Below, piece after piece: positions 1-10,800 of a stretch of 64,000 nt of DNA. A program made the translations under genes and the position numbers. The notes beneath the pieces are model-generated. The model had not been told where the DNA came from and ran no database searches. It worked only from the letters and a program-made list of their open reading frames with translations. The stretch is from Macrostomum hystrix (Eukaryota > Platyhelminthes > Macrostomidae), in assembly GCA_950097015.1 (NCBI GenBank), contig CATNEN010000024.1, forward strand, positions 6,028,001 through 6,092,000, given 5' to 3'. The stretch's first letter is position 1. The number at the start of each line of letters is the position of its first letter.

Positions 1-3000
1 CATTGATTTATTTTTATACGTACCTAAAATTTCTGGCATGTCTTCGCGAATACTGGTGGTGCTTTTGATTAGGTTTTGCCATAGTTTTATAAAATGTTTT
101 GGTATCGACTTATCTGAGATAGGTTTTGTGTCTAGGACAGCTAGTTCTTTGCGTGTTGTGTCAATATAGACTAAGTAGAAGTGGTCGTTCTGAAGAATCG
201 GACAGATTAAACGGGTGCATTTGTTTGAAACTGTCGCTCTTAGCATGTCAATCGCAGCGCTCGAATCTCCTTTGCGAATGCAGCTAAAGAAGCTGGATGG
301 TAGGTGGCCCGCTTTGCTGCTTGGGTTGCATACGCAAAGTAGATGTATGAATGAATTTACTATTCCGACAGAAAGCCACTTTCCGGGTTCCAATGATTCT
401 CTATCAAACTCAGTTAGGAAGTCTCCAGCGCGGGTGCACCACACCTGTTCCCGTTCTGCTGTGCCTTGCTGCTTTCTATTCTTTGTCGCTGATTCTGTTC
501 TCTGTCGCTTGTACTTTGAACGACTAACCCGCTCGGCCCTTCGCCACTCCTCGCGAGAAAAGGAAATATCTTCGTGCTTTCTCTTCCTTCCAGATAACGT
601 TGCTTTCCCTACTTTGTTGATTATGTCGAAAGCTGTTAATCTTGTTTTTAAATATTTTAACCGTCCGCAAATAAAACTCGACACGTTCACCCTGGAAGCC
701 TTGCCGAACCTTGTTTTTCGAGATTTAACGTCTGAAAAGTACGATTCTACGTAAGAGTTTGAAAACCAACTTTTATTCTTTCTGAAGCTCTTGATACTCC
801 CGATGAAATGGCAGAACAATGGAGCTAAACTACACCAGTGCTTCAGCAAGTAAACCAGCAGTTTTGGTGAGTAATAGCTTTTAAATGGCCCGGCTGGCTC
901 GTCGGTTGCATCAATACTTGCCTGTCGGGACTTGAAAAGAAAAATGTACGGAGAGCCTTCGCGCAGAGAAACAAATCGAGAACTTTCGGCCTGCTCTTCC
1001 TTATCGTTATTTATTTCATCGTCGTTGTAGAGCGAATATTCTTCGTCCACGGGCTCAGTTTCCCAATTGTTAATCGCTGATCTTAATTCTTTCGGATCTC
1101 GCTGCCCTAAAAATGTATCTACAGTGAGACTCAAGGTAGTTTCAAACGCTTCAAAAGTCTCCTGATGTAATAAAAAGACAAATGCGCTAATAAATAATTC
1201 CCGCATAGCTTTACCTTCCGCAGTTTTAGACTTTAGTTGTATGCCATTAATGAACGCACGGATTACGTGATTTGTGCAAATGAATGGAATCGTGTACTTG
1301 ATTTGTTTCCCCATGCGTAACGCACAATGCGTATCAATAAGGTATTGCTCTAAGCTGGTGCCAAATGACTGGCATACCGAGTGTAACATAGCCCAAGAGA
1401 AGTCCGTGACGATGACAGCGGGTAAATAGTCATGCGACATAATAGTACTGCTTGCTAGTGTGCCCAAATCTGCGCGGACAGAAAACAAAAAGTGTTGGAT
1501 TGATTTGGTCCTATGCTCACTTGTTATCATTTCGGCCACAGGCACACCACGCGTCTGACCGTTATCGGAGGGCATTGTCAGCGAGTAAAGAAATATTTGG
1601 CTACCTGCGAAATTCATTCTCTTGAAAATGCTTCCAGTGGCATCTAGATGTAAAACACACTGCGGCCTACTTGTAACAAGTCTAAGCTGTCTTTCGAGGT
1701 ACAGATGTACATGAAATGGATGGCGAGACACAGCTTGAATGTATCCGCGTATACTCTTACTCTCTGTGTCTGTTTCGCTCAGTATTCGTTGCAAAGCAGC
1801 AATTTCGACTTCAACATTTTTATGCAGCCGTTCTTCTGCGGCAACCAACCGCTTCGCGTTTACCCGCCGAATGGCATCCAAATTTTTTGATCGAGAAAAG
1901 TCATTTTCCTTTATCTCTTTATCTGTCATTTCCGAGAGTAGTCTATCATGTACATCAGTTGGTGCTTCAGTTTCAAGTAGTTTTGCTATCCTTTCTGATT
2001 CTAATGGCGTCATTCTAGACATCGTTGGATGATTATGATTCTTCTCACCTTTAGAATTAACAACTACCACCACAGGCTCATTTTCAGTTGGAAAATCTAT
2101 AATTCTAAAATCGTGTACTATTTTGCATGCGGGATGCTGGCATAATGCGACCTGTTTTACGAAATATTTTGGCTTTTGTGCTCTGAGATTTGGAAAGTTC
2201 AGATATCGATTCTTAAATTTAAGAACACAGTTACTTGCTTCCACATTCGAAGAGCAATATTGTCGATAATTTTCACGAATGCAGTTTAGCCACCAAAAAG
2301 CGGTTCTCTGACATATCGAATGCATTTTTTCTCCCCGCCTGATAAAAAAGTTATTTTTCCACTGGCTCCAAGCTATTCGAAAATGAAAAACTAAATTAGT
2401 TATTGATCCGCTTGCACCACTCTCGAAATCAACAGCAACTTCAGCATTAGTACAGTCCCTTACTTCTGAATCATCACTCCCAGCATCATCACTCCAACCA
2501 TCATCACTCCCAGCATCCTCACTCCCAGCATCATCACTCCCAGCATCCTCACTCCCAGCATCATCACTCCCAGCATCCTCACTCCCAGCATCATCACTCC
2601 AACCATCATCACTCCCAGCATCCTCACTCCCAGCATCATCACTCCCAGCATCACCACTCCTAGAATCACTCATATCATCACCACAAGCGTCATTACTTCC
2701 ATGAGCAGGCCCCACATAAGCAGCAACAGCACGACGGGCAGGCACAACAGAAGCAGCAACAGCACCACGGGCAGGCACAACAGAAGCAGCAACAGCACCA
2801 CGGGCAGGCACAACAGAAGCAGCAACAGCACCCCGGGCAGGCACAACAGAAGCAGCAACAGCACGACGAGCAGGCACAACAGAAGCAGCAACAGCACCCC
2901 GGGCAGGCACAACAGAGGCAGCAACAGCACGACGAGCAGGCACAACAGAAGCAGCAACAGCACCCCGGGCAGGCACAACAGAAGCAGCAACAGCACGACG

Positions 3001-4077
3001 AGCAGGCACAACAGAAGCAGCAACAGCACCCCGGGCAGGCACAACAGAAGCAGCAACAGCACGACGAGCAGGCACAACAGAAGCAGCAACAGCACCCCGG
3101 GCAGGCACAACAGAAGCAGCAACAGCACGACGGGCAGGCTCAACAGAAGCAGCAACAGCACGACGAGCAGGCACAACAGAAGCAGCAACAGCACGACGAG
3201 CAGGCACAACAGAAGCAGCAACAGCACCCCGGGCAGGCACAACAGAAGCAGCAACAGCACGACGAGCAGGCACAACAGAAGCAGCAACAGCACCCCGGGC
3301 AGGCACAACAGAAGCAGCAACAGCACGACGAGCAGGCACAACAGAAGCAGCAACAGCACCCCGGGCAGGCACAACAGAAGCAGCAACAGCACGACGGGCA
3401 GGCACAACAGAAGCAGCAACAGCACGACGAGCAGGCACAACAGAAGCAGCAACAGCACGACGAGCAGGCAAAACAGAAGCAGCAACAGCACCCCGGGCAG
3501 GCACAACAGAAGCAGCAACAGCACGACGAGCAGGCACAACAGAAGCAGCAACAGCACCCCGGGCAGGCACAACAGAAGCAGCAACAGCACCCCGGGCAGG
3601 CACAACAGAAGCAGCAACAGCACGACGAGCAGGCACAACAGAAGCAGCAACAGCACCCCGGGCAGGCACAACAGAAGCAGCAACAGCACGACGAGCAGGC
3701 ACAACAGAAGCAGCAACAGCACCACGGCCAGGCACAACAGAAGCAGCAACAGCAACTCGAGTGGATCTTACCACAGCAGATTTATGATTAGCAGTTTTCT
3801 TTCTTTTCGAAACAGAAGATTTTGACTTACCGACAATTTTACGCTGATAATAAAGCCAGACAACTCGACGGTTTTCAATAGTGTTCTTTGCTGAAAGCTT
3901 GCTCAGAATTTGCCCGCAAGCACCATAGGGACAGCGAAATGATTTGCCAAGGCACTCATCACTATAGTCTTCAAAATATTCAGGCGACAGTTCAAAAAAA
4001 GAAATGCGTCGATTGTGGGTTGCTTTGGAAATAAAGAAAATTGAAAGTAAAGCAATGATGCGAAGACTGAAAATCAT
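1..4077 (-). CDS. MULE-like transposase with C-terminal Ulp1-type protease domain (3' end cut by window)
   Basis: An ATG at 4077 opens a frame with no stop through all 1,359 codons to base 1, so the C-terminus lies outside the window. Order of parts: a hydrophobic N-terminus (residues 1-20); a Cys-containing segment (about 45-75); an 11-residue Ala/Val-rich tandem repeat (about 108-457); an acidic Ser-Asp-Asp-Ala-Gly repeat (about 472-536); a zinc-knuckle pattern C646-x4-C651-x29-H681-x-H683 of the WRKY-GCM1/FLYWCH kind usual in MULE transposases; then a DDE core with D812 (LDATG), D892 (VTDFSW), CTNH at 934-937 and E1111 (SYVESYF). From about 1240 the protein resembles Ulp1/SENP proteases: PGKWLS, then H1299 (DHFYLVYID) and D1316 (AVLD). 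Their 17-residue spacing equals that of the catalytic His and Asp of yeast Ulp1; the Gln and Cys would lie beyond base 1. A transposase role in cut-and-paste movement is inferred from these motifs. A KDZ-type element is a less likely alternative. A donor-like GGTAAGT near 3824-3830 could mean part of the repeat is intronic. Confidence 0.8.
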   Translation of the reverse strand, partial: MIFSLRIIALLSIFFISKATHNRRISFFELSPEYFEDYSDECLGKSFRCPYGACGQILSKLSAKNTIENRRVVWLYYQRKIVGKSKSSVSKRKKTANHKSAVVRSTRVAVAASVVPGRGAVAASVVPARRAVAASVVPARGAVAASVVPARRAVAASVVPARGAVAASVVPARGAVAASVVPARRAVAASVVPARGAVAASVLPARRAVAASVVPARRAVAASVVPARRAVAASVVPARGAVAASVVPARRAVAASVVPARGAVAASVVPARRAVAASVVPARGAVAASVVPARRAVAASVVPARRAVAASVEPARRAVAASVVPARGAVAASVVPARRAVAASVVPARGAVAASVVPARRAVAASVVPARGAVAASVVPARRAVAASVVPARGAVAASVVPARRAVAASVVPARGAVAASVVPARGAVAASVVPARGAVAASVVPARRAVAAYVGPAHGSNDACGDDMSDSRSGDAGSDDAGSEDAGSDDGWSDDAGSEDAGSDDAGSEDAGSDDAGSEDAGSDDGWSDDAGSDDSEVRDCTNAEVAVDFESGASGSITNLVFHFRIAWSQWKNNFFIRRGEKMHSICQRTAFWWLNCIRENYRQYCSSNVEASNCVLKFKNRYLNFPNLRAQKPKYFVKQVALCQHPACKIVHDFRIIDFPTENEPVVVVVNSKGEKNHNHPTMSRMTPLESERIAKLLETEAPTDVHDRLLSEMTDKEIKENDFSRSKNLDAIRRVNAKRLVAAEERLHKNVEVEIAALQRILSETDTESKSIRGYIQAVSRHPFHVHLYLERQLRLVTSRPQCVLHLDATGSIFKRMNFAGSQIFLYSLTMPSDNGQTRGVPVAEMITSEHRTKSIQHFLFSVRADLGTLASSTIMSHDYLPAVIVTDFSWAMLHSVCQSFGTSLEQYLIDTHCALRMGKQIKYTIPFICTNHVIRAFINGIQLKSKTAEGKAMRELFISAFVFLLHQETFEAFETTLSLTVDTFLGQRDPKELRSAINNWETEPVDEEYSLYNDDEINNDKEEQAESSRFVSLREGSPYIFLFKSRQASIDATDEPAGPFKSYYSPKLLVYLLKHWCSLAPLFCHFIGSIKSFRKNKSWFSNSYVESYFSDVKSRKTRFGKASRVNVSSFICGRLKYLKTRLTAFDIINKVGKATLSGRKRKHEDISFSREEWRRAERVSRSKYKRQRTESATKNRKQQGTAEREQVWCTRAGDFLTEFDRESLEPGKWLSVGIVNSFIHLLCVCNPSSKAGHLPSSFFSCIRKGDSSAAIDMLRATVSNKCTRLICPILQNDHFYLVYIDTTRKELAVLDTKPISDKSIPKHFIKLWQNLIKSTTSIREDMPEILGTYKNKSM
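2470..2662 (-). repeat. 15-bp tandem repeat coding for acidic SDDAG/SEDAG units
   Basis: About 13 copies of a 15-bp unit (plus strand atcatcactcccagc with a catcctc variant). In the frame of the transposase on the minus strand it reads Ser-Asp/Glu-Asp-Ala-Gly over and over, giving a strongly acidic linker before the zinc-knuckle domain. The unit is a multiple of three, so all frames tend to stay open; only the minus-strand frame continues into recognisable protein on the left. Confidence 0.85.
2706..3755 (-). repeat. 33-bp tandem repeat (about 32 copies) coding for an 11-residue unit
   Basis: About 32 head-to-tail copies of a 33-bp unit. In the transposase frame each copy reads ASVVPARGAVA or ASVVPARRAVA; alternation of the Gly and Arg forms (cccggg or cgacga on the plus strand) hints at a 66-bp superunit in places. 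Because 33 is divisible by three, long open frames also appear in other frames (Leu-rich on minus, Ser/Asn/Arg-rich on plus); these are artefacts of periodicity. Confidence 0.9.
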
Positions 4078-4645
4078 GGTTAAAAATATATGAATATACT
4101 AGCAGACGATTGAAATCTGCTTTCCTCAAGGCTTTATACTCGAAAATTTATGCATGGGTTGTTCGGATAGGGATATGAGATAGCAAGCAAGAAGCAGATA
4201 AAGCAGCTGATTGGATATTCCAGCTACTAGTGTAAAACAGAGCACGGTACACACCCCAGAACACTTATTTTGTCAGGCATTAGCGATAAAACGTAAGGAC
4301 AAAGCACTAAGAACTAAATGCAATAGAGGATACGCAATCGTCACTATAAAATACGAAGGCTTTTAATAATGCGAAGACTATAAAACACGAGGCTTGAAAT
4401 CTCAACACTCAACTTCAAACGCTAAAGCCTCAAAAGCCGACAAACATAAGAGGGCATTAGTACTTCAAATAATAAAAAAACAAATAGCAAAAATCAGATC
4501 CAACATGCAAAAATTGAGACCCATGTGCACGACAAGGCAAAAATATTACCCTGTATTACCAATTGCGCATTACATCCCTACATGTTGCGCAACTCAACGC
4601 TAAAAATACGCAGGCATCTCAGAGTGAGGGTGTTGTGTTGTGCCC
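4078..4645. other. AT-rich spacer between transposase gene and satellite
   Basis: No gene is supported here. This is the 5' flank of the minus-strand transposase frame and should hold its promoter and possibly the terminal inverted repeat of the element, but I could not identify either with confidence. The small open frames are not convincing. Confidence 0.5.
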
Positions 4646-7600
4646 ACTTTTAAAATGGGAAATATCAGAGTGGGGGGGACTCGAGGGTCTACAACTCCGA
4701 GACGCGACTAGTCAGGGCTCTGAAATTTTACAGCCGTGTTTACAGATAATGTTTCCTTCCAGATCTGAGTTTTTAGCCTCGTCTGACCACCAGATTCAGT
4801 GAGGTGACGAAAAGTACTTTTAAAATGGGAGATATCAGAGTGGGGGGGGACTCGAGGGTCTACAACTCCGAGACGTGACTAGTCAGGGCTCTGAAATTTT
4901 ACAGCCGTGTTCACAGATAATGTTTCCTTCCAGATCTGAGTTTTCAGCTTCTTTTGACCACCAGATTCAGTGAGGTGACGAAAAGTACTTTTAAAATGGG
5001 AGATATCAGAGTGGGGGGGACTCGAGGGTCTACAACTCCGAGACGCGACTAGTCAGGGCTCTGAAATTTTACAGCCGTGTTCACAGATAATGTTTCCTTC
5101 CAGATCTGAGTTTTCAGCTTCTTTTGACCACCAGATTCAGTGAGGTGACGAAAAGTACTTTTAAAATGGGAGATATCAGAGTGGGGGGGGACTCGAGGGT
5201 CTACAACTCCGAGACGCGACTAGTCAGGGCTCTGAAATTTTACAGCCGTGTTTACAGATAATGTTTCCTTCCAGATCTGAGTTTTTAGCCTCGTCTGACC
5301 ACCAGATTCAGTGAGGTGACGAAAAGTACTTTTAAAATGGGAGATATCAGAGTGGGGGGGACTCGAGGGTCTACAACTCCGAGACGCGAATAGTCAGGGC
5401 TCTGAAATTTTACAGCCGTGTTTACAGATAATGTTTCCTTCCAGATCTGAGTTTTTAGCCTCGTCTGACCACCAGATTCAGTGAGGTGACGAAAAGTACT
5501 TTTAAAATGGGAGATATCAGAGTGGGGGGGACTCGAGGGTCTACAACTCCGAGACGCGACTAGTCAGGGCTCTGAAATTTTACAGCCGTGTTCACAGATA
5601 ATGTTTCCTTCCAGATCTGAGTTTTCAGCTTCTTTTGACCACCAGATTCAGTGAGGTGACGAAAAGTACTTTTAAAATGGGAGATATCAGAGTGGGGGGG
5701 ACTCGAGGGTCTACAACTCCGAGACGCGAATAGTCAGGGCTCTGAAATTTTACAGCCGTGTTCACAGATAATGTTTCCTTCCAGATCTGAGTTTTCAGCT
5801 TCTTTTGACCACCAGATTCAGTGAGGTGACGAAAAGTACTTTTAAAATGGGAGATATCAGAGTGGGGGGGACTCGAGGGTATACAACTCCGAGACGCGAA
5901 TAGTCAGGGCTCTGAAATTTTACAGCCGTGTTTACAGATAATGTTTCCTTCCAGATCTGAGTTTTCAGCTTCTTTTGACCACCAGATTCAGTGAGGTGAC
6001 GAAAAGTACTTTTAAAATGGGAGATATCAGAGTGGGGGGGACTCGAGGGTCTACAACTCCGAGACGCGAATAGTCAGGGCTCTGAAATTTTACAGCCGTG
6101 TTTACAGATAATGTTTCCTTCCAGATCTGAGTTTTTAGCCTCGTCTGACCACCAGATTCAGTGAGGTGACGAAAAGTACTTTTAAAATGGGAGATATCAG
6201 AGTGGGGGGACTCGAGGGTCTACAACTCCGAGACGCGACTAGTCAGGGCTCTGAAATTTTACAGCCGTGTTCACAGATAATGTTTCCTTCCAGATCTGAG
6301 TTTTCAGCTTCTTTTGACCACCAGATTCAGTGAGGTGACGAAAAGTACTTTTAAAATGGGAGATATCAGAGTGGGGGGGACTCGAGGGTCTACAACTCCG
6401 AGACGCGACTAGTCAGGGCTCTGAAATTTTACAGCCGTGTTCACAGATAATGTTTCCTTCCAGATCTGAGTTTTCAGCTTCTTTTGACCACCAGATTCAG
6501 TGAGGTGACGAAAAGTACTTTTAAAATGGGAGATATAAGAGTGGGGGGGACTCGAGGGTCTACAACTCCGAGACGCGACTAGTCAGGGCTCTGAAATTTT
6601 ACAGCCGTGTTTACAGATAATGTTTCCTTCCAGATCTGAGTTTTCAGCTTCTTTTGACCACCAGATTCAGTGAGGTGACGAAAAGTACTTTTAAAATGGG
6701 AGATATCAGAGTGGGGGGGACTCGAGGGTCTACAACTCCGAGACGCGAATAGTCAGGGCTCTGAAATTTTACAGCCGTGTTTACAGATAATGTTTCCTTC
6801 CAGATCTGAGTTTTCAGCTTCTTTTGACCACCAGATTCAGTGAGGTGACGAAAAGTACTTTTAAAATGGGAGATATCAGAGTGGGGGGGACTCGAGGGTC
6901 TACAACTCCGAGACGCGAATAGTCAGGGCTCTGAAATTTTACAGCCGTGTTTACAGATAATGTTTCCTTCCAGATCTGAGTTTTCAGCTTCTTTTGACCA
7001 CCAGATTCAGTGAGGTGACGAAAAGTACTTTTAAAATTGGAGATATCAGAGTGGGGGGGACTCGAGGGTCTACAACTCCGAGACGCGAATAGTCAGGGCT
7101 CTGAAATTTTACAGCCGTGTTTACAGATAATGTTTCCTTCCAGATCTAAGTTTTTAGCCTCGTCTGACCACCAGATTCAGTGAGGTGACGAAAAGTACTT
7201 TTAAAATGGGAGATATCAGAGTGGGGGGGACTCGAGGGTCTACAACTCCGAGACGCGACTAGTCAGGGCTCTGAAATTTTACAGCCGTGTTCACAGATAA
7301 TGTTTCCTTCCAGATCTGAGTTTTTAGCCTCGTCTGACCACCAGATTCAGTGAGGTGACGAAAAGTACTTTTAAAATGGGAGATATCAGAGTGGGGGGGA
7401 CTCGAGGGTATACAACTCCGAGACGCGAATAGTCAGGGCTCTGAAATTTTACAGCCGTGTTTACAGATAATGTTTCCTTCCAGATCTGAGTTTTCAGCTT
7501 CTTTTGACCACCAGATTCAGTGAGGTGACGAAAAGTACTTTTAAAATGGGAGATATCAGAGTGGGGGGGACTCGAGGGTCTACAACTCCGAGACGCGAAT

Positions 7601-7886
7601 AGTCAGGGCTCTGAAATTTTACAGCCGTGTTTACAGATAATGTTTCCTTCCAGATCTGAGTTTTCAGCTTCTTTTGACCACCAGATTCAGTGAGGTGACG
7701 AAAAGTACTTTTAAAATGGGAGATATCAGAGTGGGGGGGACTCGAGGGTCTACAACTCCGAGACGCGAATAGTCAGGGCTCTGAAATTTTACAGCCGTGT
7801 TTACAGATAATGTTTCCTTCCAGATCTGAGTTTTCAGCTTCTTTTGACCACCAGATTCAGTGAGGTGACGAAAAGTACTTTTAAAA

Positions 7887-10800
7887 TTGGAGATATCAGA
7901 GTGGGGGGGACTCGAGGGTCTACAACTCCGAGACGCGAATAGTCAGGGCTCTGAAATTTTACAGCCGTGTTTACAGATAATGTTTCCTTCCAGATCTAAG
8001 TTTTAGCCTCGTCTGACCACCAGATTCAGTGAGGTGACGAAAAGTACTTTTAAAATGGGAGATATCAGAGTGGGGGGGACTCGAGGGTCTACAACTCCGA
8101 GACGCGACTAGTCAGGGCTCTGAAATTTTACAGCCGTGTTCACAGATAATGTTTCCTTCCAGATCTGAGTTTTCAGCTTCTTTTGACCACCAGATTCAGT
8201 GAGGTGACGAAAAGTACTTTTAAAATGGGAGATATCAGAGTGGGGGGGACTCGAGGGTCTACAACTCCGAGACGCGACTAGTCAGGGCTCTGAAATTTTA
8301 CAGCCGTGTTTACAGATAATGTTTCCTTCCAGATCTGAGTTTTTAGCCTCGTCTGACCACCAGATTCAGTGAGGTGACGAAAAGTACTTTTAAAATGGGA
8401 GATATCAGAGTGGGGGGGACTCGAGGGTCTACAACTCCGAGACGCGACTAGTCAGGGCTCTGAAATTTTACAGCCGTGTTTACAGATAATGTTTCCTTCC
8501 AGATCTGAGTTTTTAGCCTCGTCTGACCACCAGATTCAGTGAGGTGACGAAAAGTACTTTTAAAATGGGAGATATCAGAGTGGGGGGACTCGAGGGTCTA
8601 CAACTCCGAGACGCGAATAGTCAGGGCTCTGAAATTTTACAGCCGTGTTTACAGATAATGTTTCCTTCCAGATCTGAGTTTTCAGCTTCTTTTGACCACC
8701 AGATTCAGTGAGGTGACGAAAAGTACTTTTAAAATGGGAGATATCAGAGTGGGGGGGACTCGAGGGTCTACAACTCCGAGACGCGAATAGTCAGGGCTCT
8801 GAAATTTTACAGCCGTGTTTACAGATAATGTTTCCTTCCAGATCTGAGTTTTCAGCTTCTTTTGACCACCAGATTCAGTGAGGTGACGAAAAGTACTTTT
8901 AAAATGGGAGATATCAGAGTGGGGGGGACTCGAGGGTCTACAACTCCGAGACGCGACTAGTCAGGGCTCTGAAATTTTACAGCCGTGTTCACAGATAATG
9001 TTTCCTTCCAGATCTGAGTTTTCAGCTTCTTTTGACCACCAGATTCAGTGAGGTGACGAAAAGTACTTTTAAAATGGGAGATATCAGAGTGGGGGGGACT
9101 CGAGGGTCTACAACTCCGAGACGCGACTAGTCAGGGCTCTGAAATTTTACAGCCGTGTTTACAGATAATGTTTCCTTCCAGATCTGAGTTTTTAGCCTCG
9201 TCTGACCACCAGATTCAGTGAGGTGACGAAAAGTACTTTTAAAATGGGAGATATCAGAGTGGGGGGACTCGAGGGTCTACAACTCCGAGACGCGACTAGT
9301 CAGGGCTCTGAAATTTTACAGCCGTGTTCACAGATAATGTTTCCTTCCAGATCTGAGTTTTCAGCTTCTTTTGACCACCAGATTCAGTGAGGTGACGAAA
9401 AGTACTTTTAAAATGGGAGATATCAGAGTGGGGGGGACTCGAGGGTCTACAACTCCGAGACGCGAATAGTCAGGGCTCTGAAATTTTACAGCCGTGTTTA
9501 CAGATAATGTTTCCTTCCAGATCTGAGTTTTTAGCCTCGTCTGACCACCAGATTCAGTGAGGTGACGAAAAGTACTTTTAAAATGGGAGATATCAGAGTG
9601 GGGGGACTCGAGGGTCTACAACTCCGAGACGTGACTAGTCAGGGCTCTGAAATTTTACAGCCGTGTTCACAGATAATGTTTCCTTCCAGATCTGAGTTTT
9701 CAGCTTCTTTTGACCACCAGATTCAGTGAGGTGACGAAAAGTACTTTTAAAATGGGAGATATCAGAGTGGGGGGGACTCGAGGGTCTACAACTCCGAGAC
9801 GCGAATAGTCAGGGCTCTGAAATTTTACAGCCGTGTTTACAGATAATGTTTCCTTCCAGATCTGAGTTTTCAGCTTCTTTTGACCACCAGATTCAGTGAG
9901 GTGACGAAAAGTACTTTTAAAATGGGAGATATCAGAGTGGGGGGGACTCGAGGGTCTACAACTCCGAGACGCGAATAGTCAGGGCTCTGAAATTTTACAG
10001 CCGTGTTTACAGATAATGTTTCCTTCCAGATCTGAGTTTTCAGCTTCTTTTGACCACCAGATTCAGTGAGGTGACGAAAAGTACTTTTAAAATGGGAGAT
10101 ATCAGAGTGGGGGGGACTCGAGGGTCTACAACTCCGAGACGCGAATAGTCAGGGCTCTGAAATTTTACAGCCGTGTTTACAGATAATGTTTCCTTCCAGA
10201 TCTGAGTTTTCAGCTTCTTTTGACCACCAGATTCAGTGAGGTGACGAAAAGTACTTTTAAAATGGGAGATATCAGAGTGGGGGGGACTCGAGGGTCTACA
10301 ACTCCGAGACGCGAATAGTCAGGGCTCTGAAATTTTACAGCCGTGTTTACAGATAATGTTTCCTTCCAGATCTAAGTTTTTAGCCTCGTCTGACCACCAG
10401 ATTCAGTGAGGTGACGAAAAGTACTTTTAAAATGGGAGATATCAGAGTGGGGGGGACTCGAGGGTCTACAACTCCGAGACGCGAATAGTCAGGGCTCTGA
10501 AATTTTACAGCCGTGTTTACAGATAATGTTTCCTTCCAGATCTGAGTTTTTAGCCTCGTCTGACCACCAGATTCAGTGAGGTGACGAAAAGTACTTTTAA
10601 AATGGGAGATATCAGAGTGGGGGGGACTCGAGGGTCTACAACTCCGAGACGCGACTAGTCAGGGCTCTGAAATTTTACAGCCGTGTTCACAGATAATGTT
10701 TCCTTCCAGATCTGAGTTTTCAGCTTCTTTTGACCACCAGATTCAGTGAGGTGACGAAAAGTACTTTTAAAATGGGAGATATCAGAGTGGGGGGGACTCG

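Noticed and set aside
215..754. Plus-strand open frame of 179 codons
   Set aside because: It is the antisense shadow of the transposase frame, whose minus-strand translation carries the recognisable motifs.
2670..3825. Long Leu/Cys-rich (minus) and Ser/Asn/Arg-rich (plus) frames over the 33-bp repeat
   Set aside because: They exist only because the repeat unit is a multiple of three; neither continues into unique coding sequence, while the third frame does.
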